A stretch of DNA of 22,372 nucleotides from Embleya sp040605455 (GCF_040605455.1 NZ_JBEXCV010000145.1:1-22372), one strand, 5' to 3'; positions 1-7,459 are shown, numbered from the stretch's first letter. Translations and numbers: made by a program. Notes: a model not told the origin generated them from the letters alone.

Positions 1-180
1 GCCGGTGCCGATCGCGGTGATCAGCAGGCCGCCGACCGCGGGGCCGACGATCCGGGCGAGCTGGAAGTTGGCCGAATTCAGGCTGACCGCGTTGGGACCG
101 CGGGCCGCTCGACCGCCACCGGGCCGGCCAGGTTCGTCCGCCGAGGTCCTGCGGCCGGCGCCGCGGACGATGCCAACGGA
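1..180 (-). pseudogene. MFS transporter fragment, frameshifted
   Basis: Reading the minus strand toward base 1 gives NAVSLNSANFQLARIVGPAV followed by GGLLITAIGTG. This is the characteristic fifth-helix region of MFS_3/EntS-like drug or siderophore exporters. Upstream, the matching reading (RTNLAGPVAVERPAV) lies in a different frame, so one base appears to be missing in the run GGGACC near 93-97. The four membrane helices that should precede this region are not recognisable in 180-520, so the gene looks decayed as well as frameshifted. The fragment continues past the left edge, so its 3' part cannot be judged. A sequencing error could explain the shift, but not the missing N-terminus. Confidence 0.5.
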
Positions 181-225
181 TCCGCCGATTCCGGTACACA
201 GGGTGGGAGTTCGGGCATACCCAAG

Positions 226-522
226 GTGCAGCCGCCGTTCGCGGGCGGTGCCGATGGGAGTGTCGGACCCACTCGGGGCCCGTTCGGTGGGACCGATCTG
301 GTCATGCTGGTTCCCGCCGGATTCGCCGCCTATTACGGTGCGGGGCTCCTGGTGAGCTGCTCATCGCAGGCGAGCTTCATGGCGGCCTTCTGCCTGTGGC
401 TCATGATGGGCTTCTGGGTCGTGATCGTCAGCGCGAAATGGCCGCTGCTGCGGCTCATGCGCTGGGCCTGGGTGCTCGCCGGTCTGATGGCCGGCGCATC
501 CATCCCCATCGGTGGCGGATGA
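226..522 (+). CDS. Putative small multi-helix membrane protein (98 aa)
   Basis: The frame starts at GTG 226 and reaches a TGA at 520-522. The first 24 residues are Gly/Pro rich. They are followed by hydrophobic stretches at about residues 25-45 (LVMLVPAGFAAYYGAGLLVS), 50-68 (FMAAFCLWLMMGFWVVIVS) and a weaker one at 80-95. The pattern of hydrophobic segments separated by KW/LLRLM basic residues fits an integral membrane protein with two or three helices. No family is recognised. The frame is open upstream to the window edge and no strong ribosome-binding site precedes the GTG, so the start is uncertain. It lies next to decayed DNA and could itself be a fragment. Confidence 0.35.
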   Translation: MQPPFAGGADGSVGPTRGPFGGTDLVMLVPAGFAAYYGAGLLVSCSSQASFMAAFCLWLMMGFWVVIVSAKWPLLRLMRWAWVLAGLMAGASIPIGGG

Positions 523-618
523 CGGTGCGTGCGCCGTGAGTAGCTTACGAACCGTCATATCACGGGTACGCCAAGGCAAACAGGGACCGGCGGACGACCG
601 CAGGACCGGAGGGGAATC

Positions 619-918
619 ATGCACATGTCGCTGAGCGCCGTGGCCGCTGCCGCGCCCGACTCCATCGTCGAGCTCCAATCGGCGGTGACCACCGAGACGA
701 GCAGCGTCGGTCGTGGGGTGACCGTCGGTGTCCCGATCCTGATCATCTTCATTCTCTTCTACCTGGTCACACACAAGAACTACAAGATCGGTGGCCTGGT
801 ACTGGCCTTCGTGGCCGGGGTGATGTTGTCCGGTACCCAGGTGGCGTCCTCGCTCTCCGAGCTGGTCGACCACTTCGTCACGGCCGGCGTCAACGCGGTC
901 AGCGACGTGTTCAGCTGA
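619..918 (+). CDS. Small membrane protein (99 aa)
   Basis: ATG 619 is preceded by a good ribosome-binding site, GGAGGGG at 607-613; a second in-frame ATG lies at 625. Residues 1-12 are a short Ala-rich start. A polar segment follows, then a helix at about 36-51 (VGVPILIIFILFYLVTH), a short KNYK basic turn, a second helix at about 57-73 (GGLVLAFVAGVMLSGT), and an amphipathic C-terminal segment (SSLSELVDHFVTAGVNAV). This is a two-helix hairpin with a basic loop, probably facing the cytoplasm. Short proteins of this shape are common in actinomycete plasmids and genomes, but I recognise no named family. It probably stands alone, 96 bp after the previous frame and on the same strand as the hydrolase that follows. 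Confidence 0.6.
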   Translation: MHMSLSAVAAAAPDSIVELQSAVTTETSSVGRGVTVGVPILIIFILFYLVTHKNYKIGGLVLAFVAGVMLSGTQVASSLSELVDHFVTAGVNAVSDVFS

Positions 919-1037
919 GTCGGGGCCGAACGGACCGGGCCGCACGACGGTCGGGCCCGGCGGTCGTACTTCGAACATGTATGGGTGGCGGGTGACATCC
1001 GGCGTGCGATGGTCGTCGCGGTGGTAGTCCCCAGCAC

Positions 1038-1817
1038 ATGAGCGATCCGCTGCACGTGATGACGTTCAATCTGCGCGGCCCGGAGAATCCGGCGCCGAAC
1101 TCGTGGCAGGAGCGGTTTCCGCTCGTGGTGGAGTTGATCCGCCGCGAGCGTCCGCACGTGCTCGGCACCCAGGAGGGGCGCTGGCATCAGCTCCGGCCGC
1201 TGGCCCGCGAACTGCGGACCGGGTACGACTGGATCGGTCTGGGGCGCAAGGGGGGCAGCGGGTCCGAGTTCGCCGCGGTCTTCTACGACGTCCAGCGCCT
1301 GGAGCCGCTGGCCTTCGACCACGTGTGGTTGTCGGCGTTCCCGCGCCTGATCGGATCACGCACGTGGGGCAATTGGCAGCATCCCCGGATGATGACCTGG
1401 GTTCGCTTCCGGGATCTGTGCTCCGGCGCCGAGTTCGCCTTCGTGAACACGCACTGGGATCACGTCTCGGCCAACGCCCGGCGCAAGAGCGCGCACGCGC
1501 TGCGGGCTCTGTTGGCGCGCCGGTTCGCCGGTGAACCGGCGATCGTGGTGGGCGACTTCAACGTCGGCACCGACAGCGAGCCGTATGCGACCGTGACTGC
1601 GGGCGGGCTGCTGCGGGACGCGGCTCCGGCCGACACGATCCGGACCTACAACAACTGGGAACCGCCGGTCGACGGCGAGCGGATCGACTGGATCCTGGCC
1701 ACCGCCGATTTCGACGTGGTCGACGCGCGCACGCTGACCTGGACCAGGGACGGCCGCTGCCCGTCCGATCATTGGCCGGTCCAGGCGTGGCTGAGCCACC
1801 GAACGGCGCCGTCCTGA
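1038..1817 (+). CDS. Endonuclease/exonuclease/phosphatase-family hydrolase
   Basis: The 259-aa product has the full set of EEP (DNase I/APE1-like) metal-hydrolase motifs. These are N11 in MTFNLRG, E46 in GTQEGRW, NTHWDH (H139), VGDFN (D173, N175), RIDWI (D217) and the terminal SDHWPV (D244, H245). These residues bind Mg and activate water for phosphodiester or phosphomonoester cleavage. Length is normal for a single-domain member. There is no signal peptide, so it is probably cytoplasmic. The substrate (nucleic acid, phosphoinositide-like or sugar phosphate) cannot be read from the sequence. No clear ribosome-binding site precedes ATG 1038; TAGTCC at 1025-1030 could be a -10 box serving a leaderless transcript. 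It converges with the carotenoid oxygenase gene. Confidence 0.9.
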   Translation: MSDPLHVMTFNLRGPENPAPNSWQERFPLVVELIRRERPHVLGTQEGRWHQLRPLARELRTGYDWIGLGRKGGSGSEFAAVFYDVQRLEPLAFDHVWLSAFPRLIGSRTWGNWQHPRMMTWVRFRDLCSGAEFAFVNTHWDHVSANARRKSAHALRALLARRFAGEPAIVVGDFNVGTDSEPYATVTAGGLLRDAAPADTIRTYNNWEPPVDGERIDWILATADFDVVDARTLTWTRDGRCPSDHWPVQAWLSHRTAPS

Positions 1818-1854
1818 GCCGGAGTCGGGCAGGCCGGGCGCAGTCGGGCCCGAG

Positions 1855-3141
1855 TCACGACTGATCCGCAAGCCAGTTGCCGTGGAACCCGAACGGGACC
1901 CGGCAGGGCAGATGCACGGTGGCCACCGGATCGGCGGCGAGGTCGTCCGCGTCCAGCACGACCAGGTCGCTGGTGTCGGTCGTCGCGTCGTAGACGTAGG
2001 TGAGTAGCCAGCCGGGCCCGCCCGGTCGCTCGTCGGCGGGCACGAACGTCGCCTCTCCGGGCGTGCGACCGGCGCCGAAGTCGTGGGCGAGCGCCGTCCC
2101 GTCGGTGAGGTCGTAGCGCAGCACCGCATGCTCGGTCACGGTGAAGCCGTGGCGCGCGGACAACCCGGCGAATCGGTCGTCCACGCGCGGGAACTCCGAG
2201 GGCCGGTCGTCGAGTTGCTCCTCGCGCACGGTCCCGGTGGCCAGATCGATCGTCCACCGCCACAACGTCGCGGCGCCGTCCGGCTCGTCCTTGCGGTACA
2301 GGTGCGACCGGCGCATGACGTACAGCACGACTCGGTCGGTGCCCTCGTCGTGCGCGTTCAGCGTGTGGAAGACGTAGCACGGGTCGATGCCGAACCAGCG
2401 CACGGTGCCGTGCGGGTCGTCGCGCCGGAGCACGCCCACCCGCGCGAGGTAGCCCTCGTCCCAGGCATACGGCATGGTTCCGGCCCGGGCGCGGTCCAGG
2501 TCGAACACCACCGGCAGGTCCATGAACACCACGTGTGCGGCGGTGAGGTTGAAGTCGTGCATCATCGTGTGGCCGGGGACGTCCAGGTCGCGGCTGACCA
2601 CGAGTTCACCGGCCGCGTCGGCGCGGTGGTAGGTCACATACGGCGGGACCAGGGATCCGTATCCGAAGAAGTGCAGCTCGCCGGTGGTCGGGCAGGTCTT
2701 GGGGTGCGCGGTCATCGCGGTGCGCAGCCGGCCGGCGAAGTCGTACGGGCCGATCGTGTCCAACGACTCTGTGAGTTCGTACGGGTACGAGCTCTCGACG
2801 AGCGCGAACGTGCGGCCGGCGTGCCGGACCACGTGTGTGTTGGCGACGCCGTTGGCCAGTAGGCGGGTGCCGTCGGCGCGGCGGAGCGGGGCACGGCTGT
2901 GAAAGTTGTTCGTGCGCACGTAGCGATTGCGGTACCACGCGGCCCGGCCGGCCGTCAGGCGCACGCCGTGCACCATGCCGTCGCCGAGGAACCAGTGGCC
3001 GCTGGGGGTCCGCGGGTTGGGGCCGTTGCGCAGGTAGGAACCGGTGAGTGCGGCGGGGAGTTCACCGGTGACCCGCAGCGCGGTCTCGGTGCGCTCCTCG
3101 GTGACCGGGGCATGGTTGCCGGTGAGGTGGAACGGCGTCAT
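1855..3141 (-). CDS. Carotenoid cleavage oxygenase (RPE65/CCD family)
   Basis: This 428-aa protein is a non-haem Fe(II) oxygenase that cleaves a double bond of a carotenoid or apocarotenoid (or a stilbene-like compound in some relatives). The four iron-ligand histidines of the seven-bladed propeller are present: H146 (MTAHPK), H195 (MMHDFNLT), H259 (FHTLNAHDE) and H420 (VPFGFHGNW). The N-terminal signature LRNGPNPR and FLGDGMVHGVRL are also intact. It is slightly shorter than the usual 450-500 aa. The neighbouring membrane-protein gene lies 58 bp upstream on the same strand, and the two probably form one transcript controlled by the divergent PadR regulator. No carotenoid-biosynthesis gene is in the window, so the substrate must come from elsewhere in the genome or from outside the cell. 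Confidence 0.93.
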   Translation of the reverse strand: MTPFHLTGNHAPVTEERTETALRVTGELPAALTGSYLRNGPNPRTPSGHWFLGDGMVHGVRLTAGRAAWYRNRYVRTNNFHSRAPLRRADGTRLLANGVANTHVVRHAGRTFALVESSYPYELTESLDTIGPYDFAGRLRTAMTAHPKTCPTTGELHFFGYGSLVPPYVTYHRADAAGELVVSRDLDVPGHTMMHDFNLTAAHVVFMDLPVVFDLDRARAGTMPYAWDEGYLARVGVLRRDDPHGTVRWFGIDPCYVFHTLNAHDEGTDRVVLYVMRRSHLYRKDEPDGAATLWRWTIDLATGTVREEQLDDRPSEFPRVDDRFAGLSARHGFTVTEHAVLRYDLTDGTALAHDFGAGRTPGEATFVPADERPGGPGWLLTYVYDATTDTSDLVVLDADDLAADPVATVHLPCRVPFGFHGNWLADQS

Positions 3142-3199
3142 GATGCGGGCTCCTGGCGGTTGTGCGAAGGCGACAACGTGCTTGGTTCCGTGTCGCGGG

Positions 3200-3742
3200 T
3201 CAGCCGGCGTGCCGAGCCTGGACGATCGCCGGGTAGCGGGCGGTGAACAGCGCCGGGACCACGAATCCGGCGGCCTGCACGGCGATCGCCAGGGACGAGG
3301 CGACGTCGTTGGCCTTGACCAGGTAGAGCGCGAGCGCGGTGACCGTGAAGCTCGCCGCCCAGACGGCGGTGATCACCATGTTGACCCGCAGGAAGCCGGG
3401 CAGGTTCCAGATCTCACGCGGGGTGGAGCGGCGGGCGATTACCAGGGTGAACGGGTTGCGTACGGCCAGCGAGCCCCACGCGGTGATCGCGAGCCACCCG
3501 AACGAGGCGGCGCCGACGTAGCGGTGGAAGGCGGCGTCGGGGGCGGCGAACGCGATCGGGGTCAGCACCAGGAAGAAGGCCGCGCTGCTGTAGGCGAGCA
3601 GGTCGACGCCGCGGCCGGCCCGGTGGTCCTGGGCGGCCATCGCGACGGTGACGACCAGGGCGGCGAGGGCGCCCCACTGCCAGTTCGTCGAGGGGATGGC
3701 GGCGAAGACGATCCACGGTGCGAAGTTGCGTACGTAGTTCAT
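3200..3742 (-). CDS. Multi-helix membrane protein, partner of the carotenoid oxygenase
   Basis: The 180-aa product contains about five or six hydrophobic segments, at roughly residues 8-20, 24-36, 50-68, 78-92, 118-138 and 146-166, joined by short charged loops. ATG 3742 is preceded on the minus strand by AGGGG with suitable spacing. I recognise no family, enzyme motif or transporter signature. Being the first gene of a probable two-gene operon with the oxygenase (58 bp apart), it may handle or localise the hydrophobic substrate or product at the membrane; that is inference only. The promoter lies in the 92-bp gap shared with padR. Confidence 0.75.
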   Translation of the reverse strand: MNYVRNFAPWIVFAAIPSTNWQWGALAALVVTVAMAAQDHRAGRGVDLLAYSSAAFFLVLTPIAFAAPDAAFHRYVGAASFGWLAITAWGSLAVRNPFTLVIARRSTPREIWNLPGFLRVNMVITAVWAASFTVTALALYLVKANDVASSLAIAVQAAGFVVPALFTARYPAIVQARHAG

Positions 3743-3771
3743 GGGGTTCCCCTGGCTCGACCCTGCGGTGC

Positions 3772-3812
3772 TGACAGGTCAATAATGGACGTTCCTATTT
3801 CGACATGTCAAT
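3772..3812. promoter_or_regulatory. Paired palindromes, probable PadR operator
   Basis: TGACAGGTCAAT (3772-3783) and CGACATGTCAAT (3801-3812) are near-identical 12-mers. The first has the palindromic core TGAC-N2-GTCA. The second has GACATGTC, extended to a near-perfect CGACATGTCA. They are spaced 29 bp apart, close to three helical turns, and flank the minus-strand promoter. PadR repressors commonly autoregulate from a divergent intergenic region, so this is the obvious operator candidate. Confidence 0.55.
3782..3811 (-). promoter_or_regulatory. Promoter of the membrane protein/carotenoid oxygenase operon
   Basis: On the minus strand there is a perfect TTGACA (-35, 3806-3811), an 18-bp spacer and CATTAT (-10, 3782-3787). 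A good sigma-70-type promoter of this kind stands out in this GC-rich DNA. It is placed 40 bp upstream of the operon's first ATG at 3742. The -35 overlaps the palindrome at 3801-3810, and the other palindrome (3772-3781) begins just downstream of the -10. Confidence 0.6.
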
Positions 3813-3827
3813 TCTGAGTGGTAAAGT
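3800..3827 (+). promoter_or_regulatory. Candidate promoter of padR, leaderless transcript
   Basis: TCGACA (3800-3805) and TAAAGT (3822-3827) are separated by 16 bp. The -10 box ends 7 bp before the ATG at 3835, the spacing expected for an actinobacterial leaderless transcript. No ribosome-binding site is visible. The -35 lies inside the 3801-3810 palindrome, consistent with autorepression. Confidence 0.4.
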
Positions 3828-3834
3828 CTCGGTC

Positions 3835-4359
3835 ATGAGCCTCCGTCACGCCCTCCTGGGACTCCTCGCCAACCGGCCGGCCAGTGGCTACGACCTGTTG
3901 AAGGCATTCGAAACGTCGCTGGCCAACGTGTGGCCGGCCACCCAGAGCCAGGTCTACGGCGAACTGGGCAAACTCTCCGCCGAGGGCCTGCTCGACGTGA
4001 CCGCCGAGGGCCCGCGCGGCCGCAAGGAATACTCGATCACCGCGAGCGGGCGGACCGAGCTGCGGCACTGGCTGGTCGAGGTCGAGCCCGAGCGGGTCCG
4101 GCGCAGCGGCATGCTCCTGCGGGTCTTCTTCCTGGACACGCTGGATCCGGTCGAGGCCCGGGACTACCTCGCCGCACAGGCCGCGGCCGCGGCCGCGACC
4201 CATGCGGGGCTGCGGGCGGTGCAGGCGAATGTGGAGTGGGACGACGGCCCGCTGTCGGTGTACGGGCGGATCGCGCTGGAGTACGGGCTGCGGTTGTCGC
4301 AGGTGCAGCGCGAGTGGGCGGAATGGGCGGCCGAGCAGGTGCCACCGCCGGCGCGGTGA
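3835..4359 (+). CDS. PadR-family transcriptional regulator
   Basis: The 174-aa protein begins MSLRHALLGLLANRPASGYD, the classic PadR N-terminus. The winged helix continues through VWPATQSQVYGELGKL (recognition helix, about residues 33-48) and GRKEYSITASGRTELRHWL (wing and last helix). Residues 85-174 form the long helical C-terminal dimerisation/effector domain of the PadR-s2/VirR-like type. ATG 3835 is chosen because it gives the exact family N-terminus; an in-frame upstream ATG at 3805 would overlap the promoter. It diverges from the carotenoid-oxygenase operon, whose promoter carries paired palindromes. By analogy with PadR, which represses detoxification of phenolic compounds, it probably represses that operon and itself until an effector binds. 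Confidence 0.9.
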   Translation: MSLRHALLGLLANRPASGYDLLKAFETSLANVWPATQSQVYGELGKLSAEGLLDVTAEGPRGRKEYSITASGRTELRHWLVEVEPERVRRSGMLLRVFFLDTLDPVEARDYLAAQAAAAAATHAGLRAVQANVEWDDGPLSVYGRIALEYGLRLSQVQREWAEWAAEQVPPPAR

Positions 4360-4364
4360 CCTGG

Positions 4365-4390
4365 GCGCGGCCGGCCGGAACCGGCCGCGC
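4365..4390. terminator. Bidirectional hairpin terminator
   Basis: There are 10-bp perfect arms GCGCGGCCGG (4365-4374) and CCGGCCGCGC (4381-4390) with a 6-nt loop, placed between the convergent padR and the minus-strand gene ending at 4396. There is no U tract, as is common in Streptomyces. Confidence 0.6.
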
Positions 4391-4395
4391 GCGGG

Positions 4396-4746
4396 TCAGT
4401 GGAACTCGTGCACGACCTCGATCGGACCGACGATGTGCCGGTTGAACTCGACCAACTCCGCTGCTGGTACCCACAGTTCGAGGATGGTCCGCCCGCCCGC
4501 CTGTCGCACCGGATAGCGGATCACGAACTCGGTCTCGATCCGAAAACGGGTCACGTAGCCGACACCGGAGGCCGGCACGTTCCAATCGCGCGCGATCTTG
4601 ATCGCGTAGTCCTCGTTCAGCACCGGATAGAAGATCGGCTGGTCGGGCAGTCTGGCCGGCCATGCGGTCCAGCCGGACTCGCGCACGAGCTCCAACTCGG
4701 CCGGTCCGGTCGGCCGCCAGAGCGTCGTGGTGGGGATGGCGTTCAT
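4396..4746 (-). CDS. Conserved hypothetical protein (116 aa), RES/ADP-ribosylation-like annotation in homologues
   Basis: From ATG 4746 the product begins MNAIPTTTLWRPTGPAELEL and contains SGWTAWPARLPDQPIFYPVL, YAIKIARDWN and a conserved tail IVGPIEVVHEF. I recognise this as a compact family of about 115 aa found in many bacteria and often labelled 'ADP-ribosylation/crystallin J1' without experimental support. The repeated beta-strand-like segments (YVTRFRIETEFVIRYPV, RTILELWVPAAEL) suggest a small single-domain cytoplasmic protein. A longer in-frame start at 4896 would add 50 unlike, Pro/Arg-rich residues and is rejected. It is convergent with padR and divergent from the esterase gene. Confidence 0.7.
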   Translation of the reverse strand: MNAIPTTTLWRPTGPAELELVRESGWTAWPARLPDQPIFYPVLNEDYAIKIARDWNVPASGVGYVTRFRIETEFVIRYPVRQAGGRTILELWVPAAELVEFNRHIVGPIEVVHEFH

Positions 4747-4916
4747 GGCCACATGGTGCGGCCGCGGGTGGTCCGGGTGAAAGCGGATTTCCCAGGTCGG
4801 GGGCGGTCGCCCGGGGGCTGGGCCGGTACCGCCGACGGAGTGACTTCCGCCTCGCTTCCGCCGGATCTGACGGACCGTCATAGAAGTTGCCGGCATCCGC
4901 TGCTAGTTTCCGCGGC

Positions 4917-5843
4917 ATGGAACACCGCATAGACCCCGAATTGCTCGCGGTCCTCCCGTACCTGCCGACCGTGGACATCGCCGACCCGGCGGCCTTCCGC
5001 GCGGCGCAGCGGGCCCGCACCCAGCCGGTGCGGCGGCCGGACGACCTGCTGGTCGAGGACCGGATCGTGGCCGGGGGCGTACCGGTGCGGATCTACGCGC
5101 CCAAGGACGCGGCGGCGCCGGCCGGACCGGACGGCGCGCTCGGGGTGCTGGTGTGGTTCCACGGCGGCGGCTTCGTGTTCGGCGACATCGACAGCTCGGA
5201 CGGCAGCTGCGTGGCCACCGCGCTGGAGGTCGGCTGTGTCGTGGTCAGTGTGGAGTATCGGCTTGCGCCCGAGCACCCGTTCCCGGCCGGCTTCGAGGAC
5301 GCCTGGGCGGCACTGTGCTGGGTGGCCGAGTACGCGTCCTCGTTCGGCGCCGACCCGACACGGATCGCGGTGGGCGGGGTCAGCGCGGGCGGCGGTCTGG
5401 CTGCGGCGCTGGCACTGCGGGCGCGGGACGAGGGTGGGCCGGCACTGGTGCACCAGGTGCTCGACACGGCCGTGCTGGACGACCGCCTGGACACCCCGTC
5501 GATGCGCGAATTCGAGACGGCACCGCTGTGGGACCGGCGGCAGGCGAGCCTGAGTTGGCAGTACTACCTGGCCGGCGCCGAGCCCACCGCGTATGCGGCG
5601 CCGGCTCGCGCCGAGGACCTGACGAACCTGCCTCCGGCGTACATCACCGCCAACGAGCTGGACCCGCTGCGCGACGAGGCGATCGAGTACGCATGCCGGC
5701 TGATCCGCGCCGGCGTCCGGGTCGAGCTCCACCACCGCCCGGGTACCTTCCACGGCTCCAACGCCATCCCGGCCGCCGATGTCTCGCGCCGCGCGACGGC
5801 CGACATCCGCCGCGCCCTGCGGGCGGCGTTCGAGGTCGCGTAG
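4917..5843 (+). CDS. Alpha/beta-hydrolase esterase, HSL (hormone-sensitive lipase) family
   Basis: The 308-aa product has the HSL oxyanion motif HGGG at 82-85 (WFHGGGFVFG) and the SVEYRLAPEHPFPA motif. Its nucleophile elbow is GVSAGGG (S156), with the acid D249 in NELDPLRDE and the general base H279 in GTFHGS, so all catalytic residues are present. It should hydrolyse short- to medium-chain acyl esters in the cytoplasm; the natural substrate is not evident. ATG 4917 is preferred because MEHRIDPELLAVLPYLP matches the family's N-terminal cap start; an in-frame alternative at 4887 adds 10 residues. It is separated by 52 bp from the thiamine-binding-like gene on the same strand. Confidence 0.93.
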   Translation: MEHRIDPELLAVLPYLPTVDIADPAAFRAAQRARTQPVRRPDDLLVEDRIVAGGVPVRIYAPKDAAAPAGPDGALGVLVWFHGGGFVFGDIDSSDGSCVATALEVGCVVVSVEYRLAPEHPFPAGFEDAWAALCWVAEYASSFGADPTRIAVGGVSAGGGLAAALALRARDEGGPALVHQVLDTAVLDDRLDTPSMREFETAPLWDRRQASLSWQYYLAGAEPTAYAAPARAEDLTNLPPAYITANELDPLRDEAIEYACRLIRAGVRVELHHRPGTFHGSNAIPAADVSRRATADIRRALRAAFEVA

Positions 5844-5895
5844 CCGGCTCGTCCTAGGCTGGGGCGTCGGTGTTCGGTCTGCGGAAGGTGTTGTC

Positions 5896-6186
5896 GTGAT
5901 CGTCGCGTTTTCGGTGTCCCCGCTCGGTGTCGGTGAAGACGTCGGCGAGGCGGTCGCGGAAGCCGTCCGGGTGGTGCGGGCCAGCGGGCTGCCGAACCGC
6001 ACCGACGCGATGTTCACCTCGATCGAGGGTGAGTGGGACGAGGTGATGGCCGTGGTGAAGGAGGCCGTCGAGGCGGTCAAGGCGCACTCGAATCGGGTCA
6101 GCATGGTGCTCAAGGCGGACATCCGCGACGGGGTTGTGGACGGGCTGACGGCGAAGGTGGAAACGATCGAGCGGTATCTGGCGTAG
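5896..6186 (+). CDS. Thiamine-binding MTH1187/YkoF-like protein (UPF0045)
   Basis: GTG 5896 has GGAAGG at 5883-5888 with 7-nt spacing and gives a 96-aa product beginning VIVAFSVSPLG. This is the first strand of the MTH1187/YkoF (Thiamine_BP) ferredoxin-like fold. Further family hallmarks are SVSPLGVGEDVGEAVAEAV, SGLPNRTDAMFTSIEGEWDE (the S/T-I-E-G ligand-loop region) and the C-terminal VSMVLKADIRDG. Relatives form tetramers that bind thiamine or HMP-like ligands; the physiological role is uncertain in most bacteria. A longer upstream start at 5779 would overlap the esterase and is rejected. Confidence 0.85.
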   Translation: MIVAFSVSPLGVGEDVGEAVAEAVRVVRASGLPNRTDAMFTSIEGEWDEVMAVVKEAVEAVKAHSNRVSMVLKADIRDGVVDGLTAKVETIERYLA

Positions 6187-6354
6187 CTCGCGCCGGGGCG
6201 GACGCCGAAGCCCGGGGTCGCCGCCGGGGCCGGGCCGGAGGCTGGGGCCCGGAGCCCCGGTCCGCCGGCAGCGATCTCGCTCGGCGGCGCCGTCGTGGCC
6301 ACGAGTCGGCGGACCGAGCCCGTGGCCGCGATCGGGTGCCCGCGGTCCTTCGGG

Positions 6355-6564
6355 TCAGATGGCGAGCACGTTGGCGGCGCTCGGGCCCTTCTGGCCGTCC
6401 TGGATCTCGAATTCGACCGACTGGCCCTCGGCGAGCGTCTTGAAGCCGTTGCCCTGGATCGCACTGAAGTGCACAAAGACGTCCTTACTGCCGTCCTCCG
6501 GGCTGATGAAGCCAAATCCCTTGGCCTCGTTGAACCACTTCACGCTCCCCTTGATCTTGGCCAT
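6355..6564 (-). CDS. Cold-shock protein, CspA family
   Basis: This is a 69-aa single cold-shock domain, MAKIKGSVKWFNEAKGFGFI..., with both nucleic-acid-binding motifs: RNP1 KGFGFI (15-20) and RNP2 VFVHFSAI (29-36). It is a five-stranded OB-fold RNA chaperone that destabilises mRNA secondary structure; actinomycetes encode several paralogues. ATG 6564 is chosen over the upstream in-frame start because MAKIKG is the invariant family start and GGGAGAGG lies just upstream. It is divergent from the sigma-factor gene; the 162-bp gap contains several GTACC/GGTAC inverted repeats (for example 6590-6604) that may structure the leader. A weak GC hairpin around 6242-6260 lies downstream and might terminate it. 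Confidence 0.95.
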   Translation of the reverse strand: MAKIKGSVKWFNEAKGFGFISPEDGSKDVFVHFSAIQGNGFKTLAEGQSVEFEIQDGQKGPSAANVLAI

Positions 6565-6726
6565 CTGGTCGCCTCTCCCGAACTCCGAAGTACCGCGTGG
6601 GTACGCGCGCATCGAGCCTGCCCAACCCGGTGGGTACCGGAAACCAGGAACGCGGTCGAGCGGGCGTAACGGATCAGCGGGTCCACCTCATTGCCCCTGG
6701 TGACGTCGATGAACGGGGGCCTTCGC

Positions 6727-7242
6727 ATGCCAGGTGCGAGTGACGCGGACTTCCAGGAGTTCGCCGCGACGCACAGCCGCAGGCTGTTCCGTACCGCGTG
6801 CCTTCTCACCTCGGGGGATTGGCACGCCGCCGAGGATCTCCTCCAGGAGACCCTCGGCAAGCTCTATCCGAGGTGGCGCAAGATCAGCCGGATGGAGTGG
6901 CCGTTCGCGTACGCGCACACCACCCTGCTGCGCACCTACTTCGCCCAACAGCGCCGCAAGGCTTCCACCGAGCGCATGACCGACTCCGTGCCCGAGCACG
7001 CGGACCGCGCGACGGGGGATCCCGAGCTGCGGCTCACCCTCCTCGACGGCCTGGCCGCACTCGCGCCACGGGATCGGGCCGTGCTGGTCCTGCGCTATTG
7101 GGAGGACCGCTCGGTGGGGCAGACCGCCGAGATGTTGGACCTGTCCGAGGGGGCGGTACGGGTGCGTTCGCACCGCGCACTGGATCGGCTTCGCGGGCTG
7201 CTCGGCGATCAACTGGCCGGGCTGACCCTCGATCGCCCGTGA
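6727..7242 (+). CDS. SigE-type ECF RNA polymerase sigma factor
   Basis: The product (171 aa from ATG 6727) contains region 2, FQEFAATHSRRLFRTACLLT followed by WHAAEDLLQETLGKLYPRW, and region 4, LAALAPRDRAVLVLRYWEDR, with the helix-turn-helix SVGQTAEMLDLSEGAVRVRS. This is the SigE-family (SigE70) ECF pattern common in Streptomyces. ATG 6727 has GGGGG at 6714-6718 and starts close to the DADFQEF motif; ATG 6709 and TTG 6691 are in-frame alternatives without a better ribosome-binding site. The linked downstream gene encodes a membrane protein and may be its anti-sigma or output partner, but no zinc anti-sigma (HxxxCxxC) motif occurs in either. It probably directs a small extracytoplasmic-response regulon. 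Confidence 0.93.
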   Translation: MPGASDADFQEFAATHSRRLFRTACLLTSGDWHAAEDLLQETLGKLYPRWRKISRMEWPFAYAHTTLLRTYFAQQRRKASTERMTDSVPEHADRATGDPELRLTLLDGLAALAPRDRAVLVLRYWEDRSVGQTAEMLDLSEGAVRVRSHRALDRLRGLLGDQLAGLTLDRP

Positions 7243-7459
7243 GGCCGACGGGCCCGAGCGGTGCGCCGACCCGGCCGCGCGGGCGCCCGTCGGTACGTCC
7301 GCGGGTCGGCCGGCTCGTGCGCGTGCCGACCCGAAAGTCCCACCGCGTGGAGCATGCGCCCGCCCACCTGCGGCGTTTTGGTACTTCCGCACGTCTACCC
7401 ACGTTTACGCGCCCATACGGAGCCCCCGGGCTCCTTCCGAAAGGACCGGTGATCGCATC

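Noticed and set aside
1855..4359. Carotenoid biosynthetic gene cluster
   Set aside because: Only the cleavage oxygenase, a membrane protein and a regulator are present; no phytoene synthase, desaturase or cyclase.
4037..5020. Long minus-strand open frame of 327 codons
   Set aside because: It covers the padR end and esterase start in antisense and is Arg/Pro/Ala-rich without motifs. The real genes there have clear family signatures.
4878..6515. Minus-strand open frame of 545 codons
   Set aside because: It is antisense to the esterase, thiamine-binding and part of the csp genes; low-complexity composition typical of GC-rich shadow frames.
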